A stretch of 64,000 bases of DNA, taken from Diadema setosum (taxonomy: Eukaryota; Echinodermata; Echinoidea; Diadematoida; Diadematidae). The position numbers were made by a program, and so were the translations under genes. The stretch's first letter is position 1; every line of letters starts with the position of its first letter. Below, piece after piece: positions 1 to 12,500 of the stretch. The stretch is taken from contig CM067059.1 in the NCBI GenBank assembly GCA_033980235.1, forward strand, positions 14,325,100 to 14,389,099. Reading direction: 5' to 3'. The notes beneath the pieces were generated by a model. The model saw only the letters and a list, made by a program, of their open reading frames with translations, did not search any database and was not told the DNA's origin.

Positions 1-2599
1 TTGAATAGGGCCTCGATGGAAATACAGCACTATCGATCATTTTATTGTCATACGTTCGAGGCTAAATTGGAGACGAGCTAGACGGTGGAAAGCCGGATGA
101 GTATGAGGGTGGGGTTGTCAGATCGTTATTAAAGATTGTCCGTGCAAGTCATCAGCCGTGTGATGAAATGACGAGGGAATGAAGAGGGGAAGGGGGGGGG
201 GGGGTAAGGAAAAGAGAGGAGAGAGCGCAATACTTGGGGGAAATCGGTTTGCCTCGCTTGTCCCGCTCCTCGAGATTTAATCGCGAAACCACGGCATTGC
301 CCCGAAAATGCCTCCCATTCGCCGTCCGTTCATTCACCCTTCCCGCAGCCGAGCCGGTGCACCAGCACACCGGGCATGCTGCACCCAATATTGATTTATT
401 TCATTATATCCGAGCAGCTTGAAAACTTTCTTTTCGTCCTTCGTTAAGACTAAACATGAGACAACACATTGCAGCGCATTACTTTCGTTGCATGCATAAT
501 TATCGACTTGAAGACTGAGAGAAATTACATTATGTAGTAAAATCGAGACAGCTGAGGTGAGGCAGTTTGAGTCGCCACCTCTAGTCTATTGCTACCCCCC
601 CCCCCCCCTTCCACCGGTGCCTGGAATGAAGGAGAGTGTGCCGAATTCTTCCCTGGGAAAAGATTGGCTTTAACCCTCTTATACCCCGAGGCAGGATTTT
701 CTTGCCAAAGAGCTATGACGCTCTACGAGAGTGGTCCTGAATGTGTTGAGGAACTCGCTTAATGAAGCCTAACCCGGGGATTCTCATCCATGCTATGTGC
801 AATAAAGCTTCTTAAGGTAGATTACGCTTTTTTTTCTCTCTCTCTCTCTCTCTCCGATACACGATGGAGGAACTTGCTATCTTGCCAGTAAGCCTTTTGA
901 ATATTCCCAGCAGTATTCCAAGCCTGCATATAATAAGTAGTATGCGATATCATCAGTGCCTAAGTGAAACTTCATTTTTAACCGGTATTTTTTTTTTAAT
1001 ATCAATATCATTGACTTATTGTTTGGTTGATTCCATTTCATTTGTTATTTTTGTTTTGTTTTCAATTTACATGACGGAATATTTAGATGCTGAATAATCA
1101 TCAAGACTTAAACTTGGATATGAGAACATAATCATCACAATGATGTTGTCCGGTCACATATTATACGAAAAGTGATTACGATTTGATGAAGGTGTATAAT
1201 GAACTTTGCACACTAGTGAAAAGTGCAAGAATCTTAACCAAAATGAACAACTTTGTAGATTGCAGTTTTTTTCTTACAATGTCGGTTTTCTCATTGACCC
1301 TCTATAATTTAAAAATCTGGTCCTTAATTGCAGCTGTTGTTGTATTCTGGTTGTTATAGATTAGCTTGGTATAATAGGAATAACATATTTTTGCCATGTC
1401 TTGCATGGTTCAAGTTACGATGAACATCTGTTTCAGACAGGGACATCAACTTCAACGTATATAACAATACTGATAGAGACATGGGATTCGGGGGGGGGGT
1501 ATACAGATGATGTAAAAAGGGAGACAGCCATCAGGCAGTAAAGAAAAAGAATGAAAATAAAACAACAAAATGACATACATTCACAGTGCCATACGCTCAG
1601 TCGTAAAATCTAATCGTACTATCTATGAAGGTCGTGCGATTGGTGATGCTCAGCTTCATGGTACGCTTTTTTTTCGAGACAACATCATTCAACATCGAAA
1701 TGCATTCATAAATAATTCGACAGTATAGATTTGATAGTGTTGCAAGGTGATGTATAACGATGTGCAATAGGATAACAATCCTGCAGATGCACTGGAGACA
1801 ACGATCATAATAGAATTTAAACCCTTGAGAGTCTCTATATCCTTCCAGACCCAGTTACCCACCTTTATGGATGTTTTTACATATTTCTACATAAACTCAT
1901 TTCAAGATGGGACTATGAGTTATTCTGGTTTCGTGAAACTGCGTCCAGTGGCCTTGGAAATTGCTGGATGGCTTGCTGCATGTTCGAGGCCCAGGGGAAA
2001 TCTACGCAAGATTATGATATGTACAGAGGCGCATACGTATAAGCGTTGACATGAAGTGTCTCTGGAGTGTAAGTGAATACGACCATCTTAAAAGGTATCA
2101 AATACGTACATCTCTGTATTATATACATGGGAATATAGATAGAGAGATAGATAAATAAAAAGATAGATAGATAGAGATAGATATAGAGAGATAGGTGAGA
2201 GATAGAATATGTATACATAATATTATGCTTCACAACTTAGTCTGGTGTTTGTCTTGAGAATGATTCTGACTGGTTTCTTTAGCACTTTTTGAAGACGTTA
2301 TTTTTCTCTTTATGATAACGACATCAAGTCTAGGTCTGGTCTAGGAGATGCGGAAAAAGTAATGAGTGAAATATACTGAAATGTCCGCTTGTGACACAAT
2401 TTTATTCAATTCGAGGTTTCTTTTTTTATTAATCAGACAAATTCAAGTACATTATTATATGGATTAGAAAAGCGGCATTTTGCCACTTTTTGCCCGTAGC
2501 TTTGAAAGGAGGAGTGCTATGCTCTTTAAATCTAACATAAACCAGATAAGCCTGTGCATTCTATGGGGAAAAAAAAAAATCTCAATTTCGACATGAAGC
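1..2599. other. Intergenic or intronic DNA, no gene recognised
   Basis: No open frame here has a recognisable domain or plausible codon structure. The stretch holds a G run (about 192-204), a C run (about 595-608), a (CT)n tract at 835-855 and a (GATA)-type repeat near 2137-2205. The first 400 bases are relatively CpG-rich. Nothing else stands out. Confidence 0.6.
2137..2205. repeat. (GATA)n-type microsatellite, interrupted
   Basis: Irregular GATA/GAGATA units, flanked by AT-rich DNA. The minus-strand open frame across it, rich in Tyr, Ile, Leu and Ser, is a by-product of the repeat. Confidence 0.85.
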
Positions 2600-2990
2600 C
2601 CCATATCGTAGGCCGGCACGGATTGTTAATACGTGACCATAATCAAGATAAATTTGTTGCCAAATTGGCGCTTCGACATTAACAACACGCCCGAACACCG
2701 AAGCTGTCCTACTTCTTGTTTCCGATTTCCTTTCCCAATCTCTCGCTCTCTCTCTCCCATCTCTCTCTCTCTCTCCCTTTCTTTCTTTTTCTACCCATCT
2801 GTTTCGCTCTCTCTCTTTAATTAGAACATCAAGTTGATTGAACAGGCTCTGGGAGTCGTTCGGGCTAGAACTTTAACAGAGAGATTTAACAGCTCGCCGA
2901 CGGAGGTGAGTGAGACCCTATAAAAGCGCCGCAGAGAACGCCATCATGTCATTAAGGCGCAAGCACATAATTCACCCCACTCTATATTTC
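2600..2990 (+). promoter_or_regulatory. Candidate regulatory block with a TATA-box-like motif
   Basis: A CpG-containing, mostly non-repetitive block, split by a (CT)n tract at about 2739-2818. CCCTATAAAAGCGCC covers 2916-2930 and has the form of a strong TATA box with GC-rich flanks (TATAAAAG at 2919-2926). A start about 30 bases downstream would fall near 2950. The first ATG there (2945) opens only a short frame, so no coding exon follows directly. The function is inferred from the motif alone, and TATA-like words are common in AT-rich DNA. Confidence 0.25.
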
Positions 2991-3299
2991 CTTTAATTAA
3001 TCAAATTGCACTTATTGAATTGATTGATCCGAATTTTATTCTCACAAAGTTGAGGGTAGGGTTGCTTGTTGTTGTTATTTTTCAGCGTTTGACGTGGCAA
3101 CTGTAATGGCATCGTGGATTAGTACAGAATGCACTATACCATCATTGTTGCATGAAGTTAGGCTGCGATAATGAGTGTTTACTGACTTCAAACCAAAAAA
3201 AAAAAAAAAAGATTTCTATATAATGGATTGGCATCGCTTCTCAAATCAATAGCTTCATGCAGAGCAGTGCTACAAAGCGCATGATAGTTTATTTGATTC

Positions 3300-3465
3300 C
3301 TACGTCCCAGGGCAAAATATTTTGCCTATATCTCTTGACCCAGGTGTATAAAAAGAGTACCTGGTAATATTCGGGTAATAAAACAGGCAGCCAGGGCCCT
3401 CTAGAAGAGCACTTGTACACAACAGTGAAATAGCTGCCCTGGATAGAAATCAATATTGTATCACA
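3300..3465 (+). mobile_element. SINE fragment (central domain plus tail half)
   Basis: The segment from 3332, 'CTCTTGACCCAGGTGTA' followed by 'GAGTACCTGG', matches the central part of the SINE at 61,371-61,739 ('CTCTCGACCCAGCTGTA' then 'GGGTACCTGG'). Its second half, from 'CAGGGCCCTCT' near 3392 to 'GCTGCCCTGG' near 3441, matches the fragment at 7112-7180. Three diverged copies sharing segments in the same order support a dispersed family. No clear tRNA-like head is visible upstream, so this copy may be 5' truncated or decayed. Confidence 0.6.
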
Positions 3466-5562
3466 TTCACAGTAATGACGACGTATTGTTTCCTTTCCTT
3501 GTAATCCCGGAGAAAACTTCCAGCATATTTGACTGGTTTAAAACTATCTATATCATGATTATTTTGGGTATTTAATCGGGGAAATCAGATATGTATGCGG
3601 CTCCGGTTTTTTTACGACCTTTGCTGAACAAGCTGTAAATCGATAAAACAAGAGGAAAGCCGTATGTTCCTCGCACGAGGAAGTTTGTATGGCGGAATGG
3701 ACGTATAAGGATGCAGAATTTGCGGTTAACCATAGGGTGTGTGTAGACCTGAAAAAAGTCTGTTTGGGTATTAGAGAGGAAAACTGGAAAGGTAAGAGAA
3801 GACGAGAAGAGAAGAAGATATGGAAGGAGAAGAAGTAAAAGTTTAAAAATTGTTGCAATAATGTGTTTAGAGGATGAATAAGGTTTAGTCTTAGAAATTG
3901 ACATTAGAAGTGGCCATGTTTATTGCTCCTCCTATTCTCCGCGTTAAGAACATAGTTCAGGTACATATCACAACAGGAATGTCATTCATTTGGACACTAA
4001 TTTCACAGTGTGTATCATGATTACCTTTTGCCTCTTAAGTGTCACTTTTCTGTCGATCCACACATAGAGTTTTTAATCCATAAATTTATTATCTATCTTG
4101 TCATGTAGCTACATCACAATTTATTACGTGCAATATTGCCAAGTCAGTTTGGTTTGCAGTTTATCTTCATGATAAAACATCTGAAAAGGGAATATTTTGC
4201 CTCTTATGTAAATCATCAGTGTAGAATATGACAACCATCGTAGTTTTAAGAAAGAAAAAAAAAGTAAATTGGTTAACGATTCTCGCGCACTCAACCTAGA
4301 CGATACTTAATACCCACTTAATCCACAGATAGTTCTCTTACTTTGTCTTCATCCTCACAATCAAATTTTCTAAAGTTTAGAGGGAAGGAAAGAGGAAAAA
4401 ATGAAAGAGGAACATAAATGCCATGCAGTGGAAAGAAAGAAGGAGAAAATACGAGAAGAGAGGAGAAAAAGTAGAAGTAGAAGTAGACAGTAAAGACTAG
4501 AGAGTATTCTTTCTTGAGGAGTCCTAACAAGGACAGAAGTGAAAGAGAGGAAGGGTATAATAAAGACAGATATCGACGTTTCTGACACGCAGGTTGACTG
4601 TCCGTTTTTTGACAATCTGGTACTCGGGTGATGTAGTGTCACAGTGAATAATAGGCTTAACCTTAGGGGGAAACGTGTTGAGGGTGATTTCTTATTCTTA
4701 CCTGAGTAACACGCAGTGAGTGGTAAAAAAGGCCGTTGTCGCAAAACTGATTAAGATAATGCAATCACACACACAAACAAACAAACAAGAATTTCGCTCT
4801 AAAGCACACACTAATGGCGTTATAGCTATATACAGCTAGTATCAAACCAACCAACAACAAACTTATCAACGGAAAATTGATACGGCAATTACAGGGGGAA
4901 ATGGAACGAATAATTATAGCATTACTTTATATGAACTTTGATTTTCAGCATAAATCTTCAGATTTTAGGAGAAAGACGAACATTTCATATTATACCGTAG
5001 ATATTACAACGTAAAGGTATGTCCCATCCTCATATTTATTGCATGGACATTGGCTTTGGATAAACTTTTTTTTTTTCCTGTTAATTACTCATTCAGTATA
5101 ATATTATGTCCAGTCTTCCCAATCTTGAGATGCTATTAAACGCTATATAATAATATGACTAAAGAAGTTGTTATTTATACTTAATTTGTAAAACACAACC
5201 CAACATAATAGGCGGTAACGTATGTGCGACATGTAATGTGATCTTTGAAATGTTTGTCTTCGTGCACATGAGTTTGGTATACAATATTCATGTTTGATTT
5301 TGTTGTTCGTTGTTATTTTTTTTTCATTATCAGAGTGTGCTGTATTCACATACTTGCTCGTATACACAAGGCGCGCATACACCTTTCTTACACATAAACA
5401 TGCATAATTTATTGTGTGTATGCAGCATGCTGCATACAGTACTGAAATTAATGCATGTCTGTTTAACTCGTTCTGGAAATATCTCAGATGCTATGCTTTC
5501 ATATTCTTCCGTGTATGAGTCCTTTTAGTGTATATGTCTCCTTTTAGTGCATGTTTGTCTTC

Positions 5563-5563
<1 letters not shown>
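3466..5563. other. Intergenic or intronic DNA, no gene recognised
   Basis: AT-rich sequence without a supportable gene. Around 3770-3850 and 4380-4560 the plus strand is purine-rich, and the minus-strand open frames of 99-124 codons there reflect that bias (runs of Ser, Phe and Leu). No domain is recognisable in them. Confidence 0.55.
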
Positions 5564-5615
<52 letters not shown>

Positions 5616-5642
5616 TGTGTCCTGTGTCTGTGTGTGTGTGCT
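5564..5642. repeat. (TG)n microsatellite
   Basis: About 30 TG units with a few interruptions (TAT, CCTGTGTC). The Cys/Val and His/Thr open frames on the two strands are repeat translations. Confidence 0.95.
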
Positions 5643-7111
5643 GTGCGTATTTGTAGCATGCCTGTAATCGTGTACGTTGTTGTAGCTGTTCCATTATACG
5701 CCCTGTTTCATCCATGTCTCTTTTTACTTGACTTATCATAAAATAGTGAAATAAAGTAGATCTAGTGTTATCTGTGACTTATAGTTTCGTCGTTTTTCAC
5801 AAACTGTGAACCCAGCGCTTTAAAAAGAGAGAGATTGGTTATTATTATTGCTGAGAGCAGGAAACGGCTTAAGAAATCACTTTTCTAGGATAAAGGTAGC
5901 ATCACTTTCATGGAAATGACTGTTATTACCCATGTATTTCGAGAAGCATTATGAAGCTGGGTGACAGAATATTGTTCTGAACATTCCAGGAGGAATAAAA
6001 CCCCCAGGAAAAGGGCATACGACTTCACTCTTAACGCAGTTGAATCATCTGCAAACCGTCCCTGCCTGACAAGCAGTTATTTTGTTATATTCCTGTATGG
6101 CGCTGCGTTTGGAAGAAGCAGGGGATGATATTGCCCTGAGATCAGAATTATGAAGACTCATTTTGCTGTTGAGCGAGAGTCCTAGGGTGCTTGATCGATT
6201 TAGATTATGTACATCTGCTTTTTGCTTCCACGCAAAATGCTTTTTAGAATGCGCATTTACATCAATAACGCCGTGCCAACTGAAATTTGGTGGGGCTTTA
6301 CAACTATGCTATATTCTTTGTGTACAGTATATCGACTGAAGGTAAGCCCTAAATCTCATTTCCGCGGTTCAATTTATCAGCAGGGTTTCCAGACAGTAAT
6401 AAGGACTGACAGAGTGCTTATTCATCGGGAAGTTCCGTCAAATATAAGCCCGAGGGGATGGCGGTCGGTTCCAGGGAAGTAAAGTGAAGCGAATTACTCT
6501 ACGTCTACCGTAGATCGCGCCGATCACTCAGGCACGCGCAAGAGCTCTTTGTTATCCCAGTGCATTATGGGGTTTACGTCAACAGCGTGATTTTGTCCCC
6601 GTATAGCACAAGACTTGCAGACTCAACGGTTGAAGGTTTGCACAGTTCGACAGACATCTTTAAACGCGCAGTTCGACAGACATCTTTAAACGCGTCGTTT
6701 TTTGTCTTCTGCACCTAACGACAGCTGGTTCCCGAGTCCCGGGATCTTATCACACCGGTACTGAACGTTTTATTTGGAAGGAATTAGGCTTCATTTGCCG
6801 CGCTTTCGTCAACTTTTTGATTTGTCTCAATCGAACAGTTAAGGCGGGGCACTGTACTATCTAGTAACAGTACACTGGTGCAGTTCCAGGAGTACAAAGA
6901 ATACAAACGCTATACCCACAAACCCAAGCGTCCAGACAATTACTGCTGGGTTTGCACTTTAGCGGATAAGAGCATTTCGTGGCAATTTTGCTCGAGTTTC
7001 CCACAGCAATTTTGGCACAATGTATTAGGCATAAGTACGCAAAGATGCAATAAATGTCGATACTCCATGCATGTTCAAATGAGAACTGAGAAATGAGAAC
7101 TATGGATTTAA
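5643..7111. other. Intergenic or intronic DNA with a CpG-rich patch
   Basis: No gene recognised. About 6480-6860 is richer in CpG and poor in microsatellites compared with its surroundings. It contains a perfect 26-bp tandem duplication (separate entry). It could be single-copy regulatory DNA or part of an unannotated exon; nothing in the sequence decides this. Confidence 0.45.
6643..6694. repeat. Perfect 26-bp tandem duplication
   Basis: The 26-base unit starting CAGTTCGACAGACATC and ending TTTAAACGCG occurs twice with no spacer (6643-6668 and 6669-6694). Identical copies indicate a recent local duplication. Confidence 0.95.
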
Positions 7112-7180
7112 AATGGCAGGGCCCTCTGACAGAGCAGTGACAACACTGAAGAGGCTACCCTGGGTAAATAAGACCGTATT
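7112..7180 (+). mobile_element. SINE 3'-region fragment
   Basis: 'GCAGGGCCCTCTGACAGAG' followed by 'GAGGCTACCCTGGGTA' is a diverged copy of the second half of the element at 3300-3465 ('CAGGGCCCTCTAGAAGAG' then 'TAGCTGCCCTGGATA'). Only about 70 bases are recognisable. Confidence 0.5.
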
Positions 7181-8298
7181 ATTATCATTGTTCAAAAAAT
7201 CCTCTGCTAATCGGTTGAAAGTATGACTCCATCAGTTTAAAATTTCTCTTCCTGAGCCAAGATCAATACCCACGGGCAATAATTCATAATTTATAATTGT
7301 TGATAATTCAACCATTATAACATAATGTTTTAAACGCTTGGAGACTTGTTATCAATGCATTAACAATAAAGTGACTTGAAATCAAATGTTGAATTTCGCT
7401 TGGGAAAGGGGAGCCTAAATGATTCCACATCTTCCTCTGATTACATAATCACTGTGTCTGCAACAGACGAAACCGACAATAACGTTATATCAACAAAACT
7501 TATGAAACACGTCATCAGTACAAAAAACATTTAACAGGGTCCAAATCCCTATTAAATAATTACCTCGTTATCGCTTGCTTTCCACCCCATAGAGCTGTTA
7601 CAAATGTATTTATGTTTCTCAAAGCGAGACTTCTGTGACAATAATCTGAAGATAGTATTGACATTTTGAGAGGCGCCAAGGTATTACCATAGATGGGAAA
7701 TTTATGTATATTGTCAAACTCATCTATGCATTTTTTCCTCTGGCTTAGATGCATTGTGTGATTTTCACGTTAACGGAAATACAATTCAGTAATTAAGGTT
7801 GCATTTTTTTTTTAATTGGGGGGATGTTTGTTTGTGTGTGTGCGTGTGTGTGTGTGTGTGTGTGCGCGCGCGCGGGTGTGCTTGTGTATGTATAACATTG
7901 CCAGCAAAAAATAATGCCCACCGATTTTTAGCTTTAAAATAACGACAAAAGGGCAACGTCGGGGAATCACAGCGAAAGGCAGAATATAATGAAGGGCAAA
8001 CGTGGGTAGTCGTTCCCGAGTCTGAAAATGCAATCTATATAGATAGAAACCGTATCCTTTGCGTGCGACAGCGGGTAACATGAACCGTGGTTCTGACGTT
8101 TAAATAAATCGAAGGCCGAGCAAGCGGCGGGCAGCTTTAACGTGTGGGGAGACTGGGACACATCCTCAAGCATTCATACTTCCCGGAAAAGCAGGCAGTG
8201 TGTTTGATGGCAAACAACTTTTCTTCTCTCCGAGACCGTGTTTTCGGAAAATATTTTTGTTTTCATTTCTTTGTCTGCTTGTTTATTTATGTATGTGC

Positions 8299-8336
<38 letters not shown>

Positions 8337-9352
8337 CATAGTCGATAGCAAAGGGACGATGTTACACGTTGCGTGCGAGATTTTACTCCTATGTGGGCTA
8401 AGCGATCTGGGGTTGAAGTGTAGGCTCTCGTGCATGCTTTTCTCATGTATAAAGTTGTAAGCTACCAAGAAAAGGTCTGGGAGTGTTAGACAACGATGCC
8501 GAAGTCAGGGCATAGTCCTGGTGGTGTGAAGGCGACAGCATGGCGACATCGCATGCCGAGTCGTTCACGGTTGGACAAAATACCGAACAGGAGGTTTACT
8601 ATCGAGGATAATTATTATGTAGCAATTTAGTCCTGTCCAATCCCAATTTCAAAATCCCACCTCCCACCTCCAATTTGACAGGAGTCTGTGGATAAGTTCT
8701 ATATACCGTCTCTCCCTTGCCACCATGTTTGCAAGTGAAAAAAAAAAAGAGCTCTCTAGATCGTTTGATTTAATGCAGACCCTTTATTCCTCTTCCCTTT
8801 TTTTTTGTTCTGCATGAGAAATTCTTATACGCATGAAAATCCCAAAGGAAAATGATCATCTCGATTGTTTGCGTTAAAAGCATGCAGCTTCTAAATTATA
8901 CTTAAATTATAAAAGATAATGAAGAAAACGTAAACAAACCGATTATTACATCATGCAGGGTTGATTTATTTTTTGTCACGAATTATTGAATATCCCTGTA
9001 AGTCTCGGCGGACACAAATCCCGCAAGACACTTCAATAGAATCGAGGGCCACAGTTTTACCGGGTACTTAATTCTACCATCACTTATCAAAAGGGGAACA
9101 GGGATGCAATTACTGAAGTTGACGCAAAGTTCAAGAGCGAACAAGTGTGGATTTTACATCGCATTATAGTAAACCTTGAGAGTCCACGCTTGTCCTTCAT
9201 TGTGTTGAGTGATTGTGGAAATGGTGTACTCGCACATCAAGGAACATTGTTATCGAATCTCGTCTGTAGGAAAAATAATGCAGAGAATGGATAACACATA
9301 ATACATCATAGTGATGATATTCTAAGTAACCTTGTATATCTCCATCTCTCCC

Positions 9353-9355
<3 letters not shown>
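7181..9355. other. Intergenic or intronic DNA with (TG)n tracts
   Basis: No gene recognised. It contains (TG/CG)n at 7833-7889 and (GT)n at 8300-8333. The block at about 7930-8170 and the one at 8340-8620 are CpG-bearing and non-repetitive. All open frames of 60-90 codons here either cross the repeats or have no recognisable content. Confidence 0.5.

Positions 9356-9409
<54 letters not shown>
9356..9409. repeat. (TGTC)n tetranucleotide microsatellite
   Basis: About 13 nearly perfect CTGT units, without interruption until 9405. Confidence 0.95.
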
Positions 9410-9410
<1 letters not shown>

Positions 9411-11223
9411 GTTGGTAGAGTCGGGGAGAGAGGAGGGAAAGAAATTCTACCTGATCTTGTGTAGAATTCAACTCGTTAATCGTGGAACACTTACTGAGTC
9501 ATGTCAAGGACACATCAATTCATGATCACATCAATATTTAATACCATGTGTGCGTGCATGTGTGTGTGTTCGTGTGTATTTTGTGTGTGTATGGTTGTGT
9601 GTGTGTGCGTATGTTTGTGAAGATCTGTAAGTGAGAAAGAAAGAAGAAAGGGGGGGGGGGCGAGGAGAGAAATGATAAATGATATTCACCTAGTCCCTCA
9701 AATTATGATTCTTGTTTGAAAGTGAAAACTCTTTATTAAATTGATCCATGTCACTGCCGTTTTTGTAACGATTTATCGGCATATAATTCCATTATCACTG
9801 TCATTTATCATTGTGATTAGTAGTTATATTCGTCTCCACCATTATCACAATCTGAAACTGAAATTGTGTTTTTGTCCAAGGTAGTCTCTTCATCTACAGC
9901 ACTATGTCTTTATCCTTCCGTGTGCGTCCTCCCTGTGGCATGCCCTCGCCATTGTCTCGCAGATACCCATTAATACTCACTTTATTCCTTCCTTCTTTCT
10001 TTCCTCTATTTCTTTCTCTCTCTTTTGCTGTGTGAGAGATTTTACGTGCCCTTTGAGTACTCAGACTGAGTAGTAAAAGGCACTAAATGCCCTTATTGTT
10101 ATTATCATTAATTATAGTTATTATTATTATTACTACTACTTCTACTACTGCTATTATACTATCATCATCATTATTATTATCATTACTATTATTATCTTTT
10201 TACTTTATATAGATCAGTATCTTATGGCAGGGACATAATGTAGTGGGTAAAACGTCCTATTCAGGACAATGAATGTTTGTTACACCTCATCTCTCTTAGT
10301 AATATAGAGCCCCGCCCTTGATATTCCCATTGTGGCGCCACCATACAGTGCCTTATAGCATTCTATTGCTTTAAAACAAAGCAGTGTTTCATGACTGTGC
10401 TCTTGAAAGATCGGTCAACTTACCCTGCCATTGTCAGTGACATGCCTTCTGCGTATAAGGCTTGGGTCCGCTTTCAAAGTGACGCCTGTCAACACGGGCA
10501 AACGATAGTTATTTACCAGTCACACAGACGAGAAAGCATACATTTTGTGTCGCCATGAAATAGAATCGGGGACGGAGATGGAAAGGATACAATTACCTGA
10601 GCCTACTTCCAGCATTCGCTTTAATTCTTGCTTGTCAAATAATAATTCTTATTTTACTCCTCAATACACATGCGATCAAAATCTAAGGCGTGTCAGCTCT
10701 CCGCTCTTTTCCCTCCCCTCAGCAATATTCTGTCTCTCTCTCCATTCCCTCAATTATCAACGTCATTGGATCTTGTTGAAAATTCAGAGATTTTGAAACA
10801 GCATCCATTTGGAGCTAAACAGTAAGCGTAAGCGAGGATAAATGGGCGAGATTCTAATCAGCGGCGAAAGCTGCCCGGGCCGGCCGGGGCGATGTTGTAA
10901 CAACAAGCCCCTCATCTCTCCCCAGCACGAACCGCCACCGTGGGGTTGATTTTAGAAAATTAAATGTCAATATTGTGTTTCTGCTCCTTCCGTTAGATTG
11001 CCTTACACGAAGGAGGGATGAAAAAAACCTTGGCATGACAGATAGTGTTACGTTATTTGACACGAAAGAGTAGAATCGGTCTGCACGACCAATCGCTCTC
11101 CGTGCACTTATCGACCAATGCAAAGGGATCACCGGCTATGTCAATTGTCTATACATCTTTATCCTTTAAAGGCGGAGCAAATGCCTTCTTGGAAAGATTG
11201 GGTTCGGGTTTTTGTTTGTGTAT

Positions 11224-11261
<38 letters not shown>

Positions 11262-11889
11262 GCGTGTGTGTTTGTTTTCGTTTTTGTTTTGTTTTTTCAC
11301 GTAATGATCTCGTTTGTGTCTCTTCGGCATCAATAGTCCTCAGTTATAGGAAACGGATCTTTTCGAGACAAACAAGGAAGAGAGAAAGAGAGAGAGAGAA
11401 AAAAAAAGATCTTCAGGACGATTCGAGCTGCGTCGAGTTTGATATGGTGCTTACGGGGCCGCGGATTTTGTGATGTCATTATGATCTTTGTTGTCCAGAA
11501 CACTGACGCACGATTTTTACGATTAGTTAGGCACAGTGATGGAAGACTCCGATGAGTCTTTGAAAATGTTTTCATTACCCTTTCTTAATGTCTTTTATGG
11601 CTGCCATAATAGTAGTGATGTTCAAGAATGGCTAACATTAGAGGCGTAGTTCGGTATCATCGATTGTCTGCCTGTGCGGCGCCATTATGTACGCATGTTT
11701 GCGACTATTGACGTGCATGTCTACGTGAATGTGTGTATATACGTGCGTGATAGTGATTGTGTTTGTAACAATGTGCTTGAGAGACTTTTTTTTTTAGTTC
11801 GTGTGTAAATGCACGTTCTTATTTTGTGCATGATCTCTTCTTTGTTTGCGTGTGTGTGTGTGTGTGTGTGTAAATTGTATCCGTGTGTG
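9410..11889. other. Intergenic or intronic DNA, microsatellites and a CpG-rich island
   Basis: No gene recognised. (TG)n lies at about 9545-9617, an (ATT/ATC)n mixture at 10,097-10,200, (GT)n at 11,217-11,272 and a GA/A tract at about 11,380-11,409. A weak tRNA-like segment follows at 10,240-10,300. About 10,810-11,120 is strikingly CpG-rich, with GGGCCGGCCGGGGCG at about 10,877-10,891. It may be a regulatory island or an unrecognised exon. Confidence 0.45.
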
Positions 11890-12500
11890 TAGAATGGAAG
11901 TTTTACATCTTAAGATAAAAGATTTAATGGGGAAAAAAGACCAGAGACACAAATGCACGGATTTTTTAATCAAGAATTTGCAAAAATTGTATGATTTCAA
12001 GACAAAAGATGGTGAAAATGGTTTGAGTATACTGAAGAAAAAATACAAGGAATATGTTATACCAAGATCTACAACTCTCCTCAGTAAACACAGAGATTTT
12101 CAATTGAAGTTATCACATTGAATTATGTATACTGAAGAACATCTTTCAAAATTTGGTTTTGTAGCGAATAGTTATGTGCTTATTTTGTAATCAAGAAATA
12201 AAGAAACCTATGAACATGTATTTTTGCAATGGCCGGCAGTTGAAGATAGTACATTGAAAGTTATGATATCACATTACGATCTTGTGGACTTGGCAGGCGT
12301 TTTTGGGAGGGCTGTCCGGCAGTATAGTGAGAATGAATTTTGTCAATAATCTTTGATCATTTTGCTGAAACATTTTATTTTGAAGTCAAGAAGTGCAGGT
12401 GTTTTATACCGTCCTTAAACACAAAATATGATAGAAAGTATTGAAGAGGAAAAGAAACTGGCAATAACGAATAGGAAATGTAATGAAGGGGGAATATGTT
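11890..12500 (+). pseudogene. Degenerate LINE ORF2 C-terminus (L1/Tx1-like)
   Basis: Translation from about 11,895 gives a decayed C-terminal end of a LINE ORF2, interrupted by stops at 12,119 and 12,188 and by later frameshifts. The readable order is a Lys-rich segment, then FQLKLSH-stop-IMYTEEHLSKFGF, then a stop, then KETYEHVFLQWPAVED. This has the form of the post-reverse-transcriptase region of L1/Tx1-type elements, where a CxxC pair precedes E-T-x-E-H-x-F-x-x-C-P. Here the Cys residues are lost: the CxxC region is replaced by YVLIL-stop, and the C before P is W. After a frameshift, MIESIEEEKKLAITNRK (from about 12,428) fits the Lys/Glu-rich tail of such proteins. The RT core itself is not present. 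The clade call is from memory of the family pattern. Confidence 0.65.

Noticed and set aside
10201..10300. tRNA-like SINE at 10.2 kb
   Set aside because: Only a loose A-box-like word and no acceptable B box.
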